A stretch of 64,000 bases of DNA, taken from contig NZ_ABCP01000006.1 in assembly GCF_000170835.1 (NCBI RefSeq), forward strand, positions 104,303 through 168,302, written 5' to 3'. Positions within the stretch are counted from its first letter, which is position 1. Every line of letters starts with the position of its first letter. The notes under the pieces were generated by a model, which did not search any database, was not told where the DNA came from, and saw nothing but the letters and a program-made list of their open reading frames with translations. A program made the position numbers and the translations under genes. The DNA comes from Marinobacter algicola DG893. Its GTDB lineage: Bacteria; Pseudomonadota; Gammaproteobacteria; Pseudomonadales; Oleiphilaceae. Below are positions 44,624-53,076 of this stretch, piece after piece.

Positions 44624-45940
44624 TCAGAATCCGACGGCCAGGCTGGCGGTAACGGTATGGCGATCGTAGCTGTAGCGATCGATATTGCTGTTGTTGTCGG
44701 TACGATCCAGATCCAGACTGAGAGACGTTCGACGGGAGAAACGATAGGTGGTGCCAACGGACATAGTATGTCGCTTGTCTTCACGACGTATTGTTTGTCT
44801 GCCCACGGGAACAATCAACTGGTGTGGCGTGCGATAGTAACTGAAGCGAAAGCCGGCCCCGGCTTCAATACTCAGGTGGTCGGTCAGATCGTACGCAATG
44901 TCCGCATCAAGGCCATGTCGTTCGGGCGACACACTGAAGAACTCGTCTCCGGTATCCAGATTGTCCCGGTCATTGTAGTCAGCCCGGTACTTGAGTTCCG
45001 CTGTCCAGTTCCCGGGCCGGAGACGGTAATGGGCATCAAGCCGGTACATCTGGCCCCGATAGGCCTCGAATCCAGGCAACGGAAAGATCTGGGTGGCCTC
45101 TGCCCTGACCAGACATCTCGCGCCGGGGCCCGGGCAATCGAGGGTGGTTATGCCGGCCATCAGGCGAGCGCGACGTTCTCTTGATCGCCGGTCCCGCCAG
45201 ATATAGTCGCCGCCAAGGCCGACGCTGATCACTCCCGGTGCGGTTTTCTGAATCCATTTTGCACCCGCCTGGATCACCTGCAGGTCAAACGTGTGTTCGG
45301 AAGGGTACTGGCGCGAATAGAACTTGATGTCCGAACGCAGTCCCGCCGAAGCGTCGCCATAGAGGTAATAAGAGGCAGCCGCCAGGGTTTCCACAAAGCC
45401 GCTGTCGAGCTTTTTGGGCGCGGTATCCGGAAACAACGCAACGTTGTCTTCATAGCCACCACCGACGGAAATCAGGCCCGCCCAGCGTTTTCGGGTTGAC
45501 GCCGTGTGCATTGTTGGCTCGAGGCGTTCAAGTTGACGGGTGGCGAGCGATATCAGGTTGTCGTCAGGATCGGACGCAAGCACGTTCTGGAACGCTTCTG
45601 TTGCGGCGTCCTGATTTTCACGGGCCAGGGCGGTCAGCCCGATGTTGTAGTAGGCAAGCGCTTTCTGACGGGTGGGGATAAGGGTCCGGAAGGTTTGCTC
45701 TGCGTCCTCGTAAAGCCCGAGTTTGTAATAGACAACCCCCAGGTTGTAATTGAGTGAGCGGGAGCTCAACCCCTTCGAGACGGCGGACTCAAGTAAGCGG
45801 CGAGCTTCATCCATGTCTCCGGCCTTGAAAGCCTGGATGCCCGCACGGAAGAGCGCTTTGGCCTCGGATGTCTCCTCCTGAGCATGGGCAGTTGACAGCG
45901 CGAGACACAACATCAGTGCGATGGTCAGAAGACGGCGCAA
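44624..45940 (-). CDS. TPR-containing outer-membrane barrel protein (Slam/DUF560-like)
   Basis: A 438-residue protein. A signal peptide (1-20) is followed by about three TPR-like helix pairs (22-140; for example ALAYYNIGLTALARENQDAATEAFQNVL) and a C-terminal barrel (about 150-438) ending in phenylalanine (SLAVGF). This TPR-then-barrel order is that of surface-lipoprotein assembly modulators and related DUF560 proteins. The start is a TTG with GGAGAG before it. It lies downstream of the second ECF sigma/anti-sigma/acidic-protein set, in the same direction, 102 bases from the acidic protein gene. The cargo is unknown, and the barrel at 3634 is a possible TPR-less relative. Confidence 0.82.
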   Translation of the reverse strand: MRRLLTIALMLCLALSTAHAQEETSEAKALFRAGIQAFKAGDMDEARRLLESAVSKGLSSRSLNYNLGVVYYKLGLYEDAEQTFRTLIPTRQKALAYYNIGLTALARENQDAATEAFQNVLASDPDDNLISLATRQLERLEPTMHTASTRKRWAGLISVGGGYEDNVALFPDTAPKKLDSGFVETLAAASYYLYGDASAGLRSDIKFYSRQYPSEHTFDLQVIQAGAKWIQKTAPGVISVGLGGDYIWRDRRSRERRARLMAGITTLDCPGPGARCLVRAEATQIFPLPGFEAYRGQMYRLDAHYRLRPGNWTAELKYRADYNDRDNLDTGDEFFSVSPERHGLDADIAYDLTDHLSIEAGAGFRFSYYRTPHQLIVPVGRQTIRREDKRHTMSVGTTYRFSRRTSLSLDLDRTDNNSNIDRYSYDRHTVTASLAVGF

Positions 45941-46042
45941 ATACTCTCTCCGGAATAGTCTGAACTCGGACTCAGAGTATAACAGCCATTGGACGGGCGA
46001 GCGCCAGTCCTGAAGGGATCAGGTGTGATGCCTGTATCTAAT

Positions 46043-46507
46043 CTACTGCTGTCCGGTCTCCTCTAGGTTCAGGCCATTGTCGTTCAGCAGGTCAAGATCC
46101 GTATCACCGGTGCCTGGCAGGTCCAGTTCAGGGTCCTCGATACCCGGCAGATCCAGTTCTGGTTCGTTTTGAATGATCTCGCCGGGCAGCTCGACGCCGA
46201 GCGCGTCACGAGACTCCCGTGACTGTTCGGAGAGAGTGCTCTCAATTTCCAGCATGTCTTCCCGGGTATCGGCAGCGAAGTCGCCCGAATCCGTCTGCAT
46301 ATCACCGAACCCGTTTGTGCCGGTGGGCTCGTCCACGGACTCCGGAAGCTCAAGTTGTTGCACAAAGGAGTCGTCCAGTTCCTGATCGTCCGCGACCATT
46401 CTCATGGTCACATCAAGATCGTCCTGAGCCCAGGACAGGGCCGGCGTTGCAAGCAGAAGTCCGAGTATGGCCGGAGCAAGCCAGCGTATTTGGATATATC
46501 GTTTCAT
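46043..46507 (-). CDS. Secreted acidic repeat protein
   Basis: A 154-residue protein with signal peptide (MKRYIQIRWLAPAILGLLLATPALSWA, about 1-27; named here by its end) and a highly acidic mature chain without cysteine. The C-terminal third carries a short repeat around PELDLPG: NEPELDLPG, DPELDLPG and DTDLDLLN. The ATG overlaps the anti-sigma stop by four bases, so it is coupled to the anti-sigma gene. I recognise no domain. As the third gene of an ECF sigma operon it could be a periplasmic or surface partner of the TPR-barrel protein or a signal input to the anti-sigma factor. Confidence 0.75.
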   Translation of the reverse strand: MKRYIQIRWLAPAILGLLLATPALSWAQDDLDVTMRMVADDQELDDSFVQQLELPESVDEPTGTNGFGDMQTDSGDFAADTREDMLEIESTLSEQSRESRDALGVELPGEIIQNEPELDLPGIEDPELDLPGTGDTDLDLLNDNGLNLEETGQQ

Positions 46508-47187
46508 GATGAGGGCTCCGTGTTTCCTGGAATCGCGGTGCTGAACGTTTTGCGCCGGGTTCCATCGTCCAGGTGTGCGACCAGTTTGCCGGAACCCGGG
46601 AACAGTACGTTGATGGGCAACGCCAGTACGTTATCGCCTTGCTTGAGATCCACCGTCCAGCTGATGGTCTGGCGTCCCGGAAAAGGTGCCAGTTCTGCGT
46701 TGGGCGGTAGTTCCAGGGTCAGGGTTACGTTGTTCATCGCCTTGCGGGAATTGAACGCCAGCCTGACGGTTTTCAGTTCCGTTCCACTTCCTGGTTCGGA
46801 AACGGAGTCTGTTGCTGCCTGCCCGGAAGCGTCCGCGATGTCGCTGTCGGGCATTCCGGTATCTACCGGGCCAACCTGCATGCCGATAAAGATGCCGAGA
46901 GCCAGCACGGCGGCAATGGATGAAGCCCAGAGAGACGTTTTGCGTAACATGGAATTCCGGGGTGTCTCGCCAGCCAATGCCATTGCACGAACGCGGGACT
47001 CGAAATCGTCGTCGGGTTCTGGAACGGTCTGGGCCATGATGCCTTCTTGCAGGCGCTGTTCATCCTCCCAGAGTTCTGAGCAACTGACACACGTCGATGC
47101 ATGAGCTTGGAGTGCTTCCTGTTCATGCGGCGGAAGATCGCCGCGAACCAGGCTGTCGACCTCCCGATGGAACTGACGACACGTCAT
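46504..47187 (-). CDS. Zinc-type membrane anti-sigma factor
   Basis: A 227-residue single-pass anti-sigma factor with the ZAS motif H29-X3-C33-X2-C36 (HASTCVSC) plus C3, a span at about 84-104 (TSLWASSIAAVLALGIFIGMQ) and a periplasmic domain (105-227) of beta character. The ATG at 47187 has GAGG eight bases upstream; a GTG eight codons earlier would overlap the sigma gene. It should bind the ECF sigma encoded just upstream. Unlike the anti-sigma at 6563, it keeps the zinc motif, so the two systems are not simple duplicates. Confidence 0.9.
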   Translation of the reverse strand: MTCRQFHREVDSLVRGDLPPHEQEALQAHASTCVSCSELWEDEQRLQEGIMAQTVPEPDDDFESRVRAMALAGETPRNSMLRKTSLWASSIAAVLALGIFIGMQVGPVDTGMPDSDIADASGQAATDSVSEPGSGTELKTVRLAFNSRKAMNNVTLTLELPPNAELAPFPGRQTISWTVDLKQGDNVLALPINVLFPGSGKLVAHLDDGTRRKTFSTAIPGNTEPSS

Positions 47188-47200
47188 GGCATTCACCTCT

Positions 47201-47785
47201 TCACCCTTCACGTTGTTGCTTTTCGAAAGGTTCCATTTGTTTTTTCAGCCGTTCTCGCATAAACGCCCTGCTGCGATGCAGGCGTGACTTTATCGTACCG
47301 ACAGGCACATCCAGAACCATCGCGATGTCCTCCTGGCGCCAGCCATCCGCGTCGTGAAGCAGTAACAGGGTTCGTTGATCTGGTGGCAGGGTATTCAGTA
47401 ACCGCTTGACGGTATCGCCAATGCGCGTTTGGTCGATACCGGCGGACGCATCCGGACTGGCCTCGCCGAGGGATTCGATAAAGGCGGTCTGGCTTTCCGC
47501 GGCGACCAGTGTGCTGACGCTGATTTCTCTTTGGCTGGATTGTTTGCGGGTGAGATCCACAAAATGCCGGTACAACACACGGTTGAGCCATGGCTGGGGT
47601 TGCTGCACGTTTTCCAGTTCGTCCAGCTTGGGGTACAGCTTGACCACGACATCCTGCACCAGATCCTCTGCGTCCTGTTTCTGGCCAGTCAGGCGGTAGG
47701 CGAAAATATACATGCCTTTCATATAAGGCAGAATCAGCCGGTCAAATCGCTTTGACGACGACGAACGAAATGGGAGCAAAGCCAA
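47201..47785 (-). CDS. ECF-family RNA polymerase sigma factor (second locus)
   Basis: A 194-residue ECF factor. Region 2 covers about 18-85 (GMYIFAYRLTGQKQDAEDLVQDVVVKLYPKL) and region 4 about 128-180 (LPPDQRTLLLLHDADGWRQEDIAMVLDVPVGTIKSRLHRSRAFM). A linker of about 40 residues separates them. The start is TTG with GAGGGAA upstream. The order sigma, anti-sigma, acidic protein, TPR-barrel suggests one operon with an envelope role. The divergent neighbour is the VolA-type lipoprotein gene, which has an ECF-like promoter sequence. Confidence 0.92.
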   Translation of the reverse strand: MALLPFRSSSSKRFDRLILPYMKGMYIFAYRLTGQKQDAEDLVQDVVVKLYPKLDELENVQQPQPWLNRVLYRHFVDLTRKQSSQREISVSTLVAAESQTAFIESLGEASPDASAGIDQTRIGDTVKRLLNTLPPDQRTLLLLHDADGWRQEDIAMVLDVPVGTIKSRLHRSRAFMRERLKKQMEPFEKQQREG

Positions 47786-47973
47786 TCTGATTCCCTCGGT
47801 CTGTGGTTGGCACAGTTTGGCGGGTGCCGTCCTCAGGCCATTCTTGTAGGTGTTCGGATGTCAGTTTCTGAACATACCATCATTGTTGCCTTTTGTTCGA
47901 GACAAATTTCTCGCTACAAGAACCAGTTAGGCCTTCCTTTTGCGATTTCTCGTTTATTCGGGAAAATTTTTTT

Positions 47974-47999
47974 GGAACCACCGCAATTAGACTTCCGTG
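47974..47999 (+). promoter_or_regulatory. Possible ECF-type promoter upstream of the VolA-type gene
   Basis: GGAACC (47974-47979), 16 bases, CGTG (47996-47999), preceded by a run of T, 61 bases before the ATG. It fits the generic ECF layout but is not identical to the GGAAT-N16-CGTT set near 6 kb. The factor encoded divergently at 47201 is a candidate. Weak evidence. Confidence 0.35.
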
Positions 48000-48060
48000 T
48001 TAGGCCGAAAGACACAGGACGAGTCTCGAACTACAAAAAAACGTACAGAGGTAAACAAGT

Positions 48061-51027
48061 ATGTTCATGCGCCAAACGCGACTGATGTCGCTGGTCATTT
48101 TGTCGGTCAGCCTGACGGGTTGTTTCGAAAGCAGCAGCCAGACAACAAAAAACGCGGACCCCGATTACACGATTACCAATCCACGAGTGGAGCGGGGAAC
48201 CCATCCGTTATTCGATCCGCTGACGACCCAGTTCCCGATTCCAAGCGATGCCCTTTTCTACCTCAGTGACGTCGACGACGGCACTATGCTGAACGGCAGT
48301 GATCCGGCCAATCCAGTGACGACGGGCATTGGCTTTCTCGATGGAAATTCAGTACTGGCACCCGTTGATATCAAGATCAGCGGCAGCCTCGACAGCCAGC
48401 AGACACTGGATGCACGTGACTTTGTCTCCGTGGAGGGCGAGGTTGTCCCCAACCCGGATCAGAATGTGTTCCTGATTCCCCTGGAATACGCCGGTGGCGA
48501 CAGCCTTCGTCAGGCCTCTGGAGAGGTCGCTGGAATTTCGCCGGCGATTCAGTACCGGCGGGCCCTGGCGCTAGAGGAAAGCGGCAATACCGCCGAAGCG
48601 GATGCGATTTTCGATACGCTGGTTGAGGACAGGCTCAGGGTTGAGCTGCTGGATATCGATGGTGGCCAGAACAATATGATCCGGATTTTGCCGGCCAAGC
48701 CACTGGCTGAGAAAACCCGGTACGCCGTGGCCATCACCGATGACATTGTGGACACCAACGGCGACCCGCTTGTGGGTGCGCCGACCTACCAGACGGTGGC
48801 GGACCCGGAAGCGGTGCTTTCCAATGCTGCGTTCGAACCGTTCCGTGAGGCGTTGCTGCCTGCCCGCCGACTCGCCTCCGATTACTTTGAGTTCAAGCAG
48901 GCATTTTCCGTCGCTGGATTCCCAAAGACGTTTGACGACGTTGTGTTTTCCACAACGATCACCACAACGGCGGTAGACGACGTGCTGCTGGCAAACACAG
49001 CCCCTGTGACGTTCTTCCGCAACAGCCTGGGTATTGCTGCCCGGCAGGAAGGGCTCCGGCAGTTGATCTCCGGATTCTACAACCTCACCCAACAGCCGCT
49101 GGAGGGAGCCGCGACAGCGGAACAGCAGAACATCAACGATGAAATCTATACAACGCTGACGGACACCAATTTCCGCCTCTACGACGCCGAGCTCGCCGGC
49201 CTGCTCACGGAGGCTCGGGATGCCGGTATGGTCGTGCAGTATCAGGACCTTGTCAGCAATGATCAGGAGGACCGCCGAGTCGCCTATGTTCTGCAGGCCG
49301 CCACAGCATTGGCCGTCGACACTGTTGACGACAACGAGGGTGGCGCGCAAGCGCTTGCAACGGCCGCTGACAGCATTATTGATGCGCCGAAGCCGCGACC
49401 GGTAAGAATGTTCAACCAGCGCGACGGTGGTGAGATAAATCCGGCGCTGGCTCAGGAAGTTCAGGGCACTCCTCTTAATATCCATGTCTATGAGGGCGAG
49501 ATTACCCTGCCGTATTTCCAGGGCCTGCCGGAAGAAACCGAAGGCTCAGCCATACGCTCAGCCAGTTGGCTCCCGGCGGACTTCAGTGCCGAGGAGTCAC
49601 TCGATCAGGCGCCCTCAAACCGCGTGACCTACCGCTTCCCGTTTGCTGAAAAGTCCGGTGAAACAACGGTTCCCATTGTGGTCGCCGCGCCCGACACCAA
49701 CCAGGCTTTGATTGCCCCGCAGACTCCGGCAAATGGCTTTCCGGTGATCATCTATCAGCATGCCGTGACCACCGACCGTTCGGCGATCCTCCCTCTGGCA
49801 ACAGCCGCCGGATTATCCTGCGCAGACCCTGGCAATACCTTTGACTGCTTCGTCACCATCGGTATCGACCAGCCGCTGCACGGTATTTTCGGAGAAGGCG
49901 TGGTTGGCCTTAATCCCATCACCACTCAGGATGGTGCTTCGGCGGATGCCGTCGAGCGTCACTTTGGCTTCGCCGCTGACGAGGACCTTAATCCGGTACC
50001 GGCGGGTGAGCTGCAGGAGCCCGAATCGGGAAGTCTGTACCTGAATTTCACCAACTACGCCAACACCCGTGACAACATGCGCCAGGGCGCCCTTGACCTG
50101 CTTAACGTGAACGCCTCGTTGCAGGCGATCGAGGACGCCATCAATGCGTGTCAGGCCGCCGGCGATTGTGCCCAGGGCCTGAGCATTGATCCGAGCCGGG
50201 TCTATTTCCTGAGCCACTCGCTCAGTGGCATGGGCGGTGCGGCCTTCCCACCGGTTAACAACGCGGCCAGTGCGGCAGGCAATACCAGTCTCAGCCCGGT
50301 TCTGGCCTCGAACCTGCTGAACACCGGCGGTCAGTTCACCCGCCTGTTCGAAAACTCCCAGTCTCTGGCGCCACAGCTCCTGCCTGTACTGGACTCCGCC
50401 TCCGATGGTGTGCTGGCGCAGGGACGTACAGAGCTCAACATCTACTTCAATGTGTTCCAGTCGCTGCTGGATTCGGCAGACCCTGTCGCCTATGCCGGCT
50501 TTTATCAGAACACCAGCACGTTGCTGACTGAAATCGCTGGTGTTGATGGTGATCCCGAGCGCCCCACCGACGACACGATTCCCAATGCCGCCGATGATCT
50601 GCTTTACGCCATGGGGCCCCTTGAAACCACGGTTCCGGAAACCGGTTTCGTGATCAGTAGTGAGCGCGCACCCCTGGCGGGCACGGATCCCCTGGCGGCG
50701 GGTATGGGCGCTGAGTCAACGCCGCTGGCAAGTGGCCTCCCAGCCATAACCCGCTATCTGGAGGGGTCACATGGCAACCCCGTGTCTGCCGGTCAGAAAG
50801 CGGCGGATGCCTTTTCTTCACGTGCGGTTTTCGACGAGATGATCGCGCAGATGCTGGAGCTGTTCAGCGATGGCACCGTGTCTGTCAGTAACCCCTGTGT
50901 CGTACAGGATGCCGATACCTCAGGTACGGACTGCTCTGCTGAGGGCAACACCGATCCCGGCAGCGAGCCGGACGGCGGCGGAGATGGTGGGGGTGACGGC
51001 GGACTGATTGGTGGCGGCCTGATCTAG
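48061..51027 (+). CDS. VolA/Pla-1 family surface lipase-like lipoprotein
   Basis: A 988-residue exported lipoprotein with lipobox SLTGC (C21). The N-terminal domain matches the virulence-factor-lipase N-terminal type found in Vibrio VolA and Aeromonas Pla-1. The C-terminal half contains an alpha/beta hydrolase region with YQHAVTTDR and LSHSLSGMGG. S720 in SHSLSG is the probable nucleophile, although the canonical GXSXG has Ser at both glycine positions. The C-terminus is a Gly/Asp-rich tail ending LIGGGLI. VolA is a surface-exposed lysophospholipase that helps use exogenous lipids. Here it precedes DUF1302 and DUF1329 genes. GAGG nine bases upstream supports the start. Confidence 0.85.
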   Translation: MFMRQTRLMSLVILSVSLTGCFESSSQTTKNADPDYTITNPRVERGTHPLFDPLTTQFPIPSDALFYLSDVDDGTMLNGSDPANPVTTGIGFLDGNSVLAPVDIKISGSLDSQQTLDARDFVSVEGEVVPNPDQNVFLIPLEYAGGDSLRQASGEVAGISPAIQYRRALALEESGNTAEADAIFDTLVEDRLRVELLDIDGGQNNMIRILPAKPLAEKTRYAVAITDDIVDTNGDPLVGAPTYQTVADPEAVLSNAAFEPFREALLPARRLASDYFEFKQAFSVAGFPKTFDDVVFSTTITTTAVDDVLLANTAPVTFFRNSLGIAARQEGLRQLISGFYNLTQQPLEGAATAEQQNINDEIYTTLTDTNFRLYDAELAGLLTEARDAGMVVQYQDLVSNDQEDRRVAYVLQAATALAVDTVDDNEGGAQALATAADSIIDAPKPRPVRMFNQRDGGEINPALAQEVQGTPLNIHVYEGEITLPYFQGLPEETEGSAIRSASWLPADFSAEESLDQAPSNRVTYRFPFAEKSGETTVPIVVAAPDTNQALIAPQTPANGFPVIIYQHAVTTDRSAILPLATAAGLSCADPGNTFDCFVTIGIDQPLHGIFGEGVVGLNPITTQDGASADAVERHFGFAADEDLNPVPAGELQEPESGSLYLNFTNYANTRDNMRQGALDLLNVNASLQAIEDAINACQAAGDCAQGLSIDPSRVYFLSHSLSGMGGAAFPPVNNAASAAGNTSLSPVLASNLLNTGGQFTRLFENSQSLAPQLLPVLDSASDGVLAQGRTELNIYFNVFQSLLDSADPVAYAGFYQNTSTLLTEIAGVDGDPERPTDDTIPNAADDLLYAMGPLETTVPETGFVISSERAPLAGTDPLAAGMGAESTPLASGLPAITRYLEGSHGNPVSAGQKAADAFSSRAVFDEMIAQMLELFSDGTVSVSNPCVVQDADTSGTDCSAEGNTDPGSEPDGGGDGGGDGGLIGGGLI

Positions 51028-51049
51028 AAACCCGACGGCCAGACAACCC

Positions 51050-51072
51050 GCGCTCCGGAGATCCCGGAGCGC
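51050..51072 (+). terminator. Strong hairpin after the VolA-type gene
   Basis: A perfect nine-base stem (GCGCTCCGG/CCGGAGCGC) with a five-base loop, 22 bases after the stop. No T run follows, so it may be a factor-dependent terminator, a processing or a stability element between this gene and the DUF1302 gene. Confidence 0.5.
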
Positions 51073-51157
51073 CCGTTCCCGATAAACACGTGTATGTCGA
51101 TGGCGATTCTCTCCATCAATGGGGAAGCTTTGCCTGAAAAACTGGAGCTACAGACCA

Positions 51158-53047
51158 ATGACAACAACAAACCGAGACCGTAAACGCCTGGCGCTGGCTA
51201 TCGGCGCAATCGTATCCACAGCCCCGGCGATGGCATTCGATTTTGACATCTATGAGATCGACGCCTCGCTCTCAACGACACTGACGGCGGGGATTGCCTA
51301 TCGGTTGGAAGATCAGGACAAAGATCTGATCTCCCAGGGCAACCTGGGCCCGGAATTCGCATTCAGTAACACGGGCGCCTCGTCCAACAACTTCGACGAC
51401 GGCAACCTGAACTTTGAAAAGAACGAGCCGTATTCCCAGATCCTGCGTGGCCGTAGTGAACTTTTCCTGGACTACACCCCCGACAGTGACACGCTGACAC
51501 GGGTCGGGGCGCTGGTGCGAGGCACCTATTATTACGACCACGAACTGAAGGACAACCGTCGCGCCAAGGACCCGGTCGGCCAGCGACGTGAACTTAATGA
51601 TGAGGCTAAAGATAACGCCTCCGGTGTGGATCTTCTCGACGCCTATGTGTTCACGGACTGGTACTTCGGCGATACGCCGGTGTCGATCCGTTACGGCCGC
51701 CAAGTGGTGAACTGGGGCGAAAGCACGTTCATCCTGGGTGGTATCAACGCGGTCAATCCGATCGACGTTCCTGCGTTTCGGGCACCGGGTGCGGAGCTGA
51801 AAGACGTGCTCCTGCCCGTCGAGATGTTGTATACGTCCGTTGGCCTGACGCCTGAAATCACCATGGAGGCGTTTGTTCAGACCGACTGGGAAAGCTTCAG
51901 GATTGACGACTGTGGCACCTATTTCTCCTCCGCCGACGTGGCGGCCGATGGCTGTGGCCCGGTACTGCTGGCGGGCCAGGTGCCTGATTCCCAGGCGCTG
52001 GAAGAGGGATTCGTGTCTCCGCGCCTGGGCGACCGTGAGCCCGGGGACAAGGATCAGTTCGGTGCCGCGTTGCGTTGGTATCTGACCGACCTGGGGGCCG
52101 AGCTGGGGTTCTACTACACCCGTTATCACAGCCGTCTTCCGTACATCAGCGGTGTGGTCAACAACCCCTCGGACCCATCGGCAAACCAGAAAAGCGACCC
52201 CAACCTGCCTAACTCCAGGTTTCCCAGTTATTTCATCGAGTATCCGGAAGACATTGATCTCTATGGCATCAGTATCAATACCACGTTGCCAACGGGCACT
52301 TCATTGGGGGCGGAGTACAGCTTCCGGCCAAACCTTCCCATCCAGTGGAACACGTTTGAGCTGATATACGGAGGCCTGCAACAGCGTGGTCCGGATGGAC
52401 AGGTGGTGAGTAAACTGGAGCAGCGCCAGCGTGAGAAGGACCCCAACTTCAACTACGCCGGCAAAGCGGTTGACGGCTATGACCGTTACAACGTTTCCCA
52501 GGCCCAGGCGACCTTTATTCACTTTATCGACCGGGTAATGGGTGCGGCCCGCTTCATTATTGTAGGTGAGGTCGGTGCCACCTATATCCATGATCTGCCC
52601 AGCACCTCGGAAGCCCGCTACGGGCGGTCGGGTATCTACGGTGTGGGGCCGGTGCCGCTGGAAGGCGACAGCTTTACCGGTGATTACTGCAGCCAGGGCA
52701 CAGATAGTGACCCGCGGTTGAATATCAATGCCAGTAACTGTGGAGGTGATGGGTTTACCACGTCCTTCTCCTGGGGCTATCGCACGTTGTTTGTCTGGGA
52801 CTATCCGGATGCCGTCGCCGGCGTCAACTTGCGCCCCCGACTCTTTTTCTCTCACGACGTCAAGGGCTACGCACCAGATCCCGGTGGCAACTTCCAGGAA
52901 GGCAACAAGTCACTGGGCCTGGCCGTCGAAGCCACCTATCAAAACGCCTACAAAGCCAACCTGAGTTACACCAACTATTTCGGGGGTGATTACAACGTCA
53001 TCAATGACCGGGATTTCGTGTCGGCCTCAGTGTCCTATTCATTTTGA
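51158..53047 (+). CDS. DUF1302 outer-membrane protein
   Basis: A 629-residue protein with a signal peptide (AIVSTAPAMA, about 1-26) and an outer-membrane barrel character, ending in phenylalanine (SVSYSF). DUF1302 landmarks are visible: ASLSTTLTAGIAYRLEDQD near the start, VSIRYGRQVVNWGESTFILGGINAVNPIDVPAFRAPGAELKDVLLPVEML (core GRQVVNWGESTF...NPID) in the middle and a repeated barrel at the end. ATG 51158 is preferred (GGAG eleven bases upstream) over 51119. DUF1302 genes nearly always precede a DUF1329 gene, as here, and are often linked to uptake or export of hydrophobic compounds. The exact role is not known. Confidence 0.88.
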   Translation: MTTTNRDRKRLALAIGAIVSTAPAMAFDFDIYEIDASLSTTLTAGIAYRLEDQDKDLISQGNLGPEFAFSNTGASSNNFDDGNLNFEKNEPYSQILRGRSELFLDYTPDSDTLTRVGALVRGTYYYDHELKDNRRAKDPVGQRRELNDEAKDNASGVDLLDAYVFTDWYFGDTPVSIRYGRQVVNWGESTFILGGINAVNPIDVPAFRAPGAELKDVLLPVEMLYTSVGLTPEITMEAFVQTDWESFRIDDCGTYFSSADVAADGCGPVLLAGQVPDSQALEEGFVSPRLGDREPGDKDQFGAALRWYLTDLGAELGFYYTRYHSRLPYISGVVNNPSDPSANQKSDPNLPNSRFPSYFIEYPEDIDLYGISINTTLPTGTSLGAEYSFRPNLPIQWNTFELIYGGLQQRGPDGQVVSKLEQRQREKDPNFNYAGKAVDGYDRYNVSQAQATFIHFIDRVMGAARFIIVGEVGATYIHDLPSTSEARYGRSGIYGVGPVPLEGDSFTGDYCSQGTDSDPRLNINASNCGGDGFTTSFSWGYRTLFVWDYPDAVAGVNLRPRLFFSHDVKGYAPDPGGNFQEGNKSLGLAVEATYQNAYKANLSYTNYFGGDYNVINDRDFVSASVSYSF

Positions 53048-53076
53048 ACCATTGTCTGAAAACCGAGGAGTAAGCC

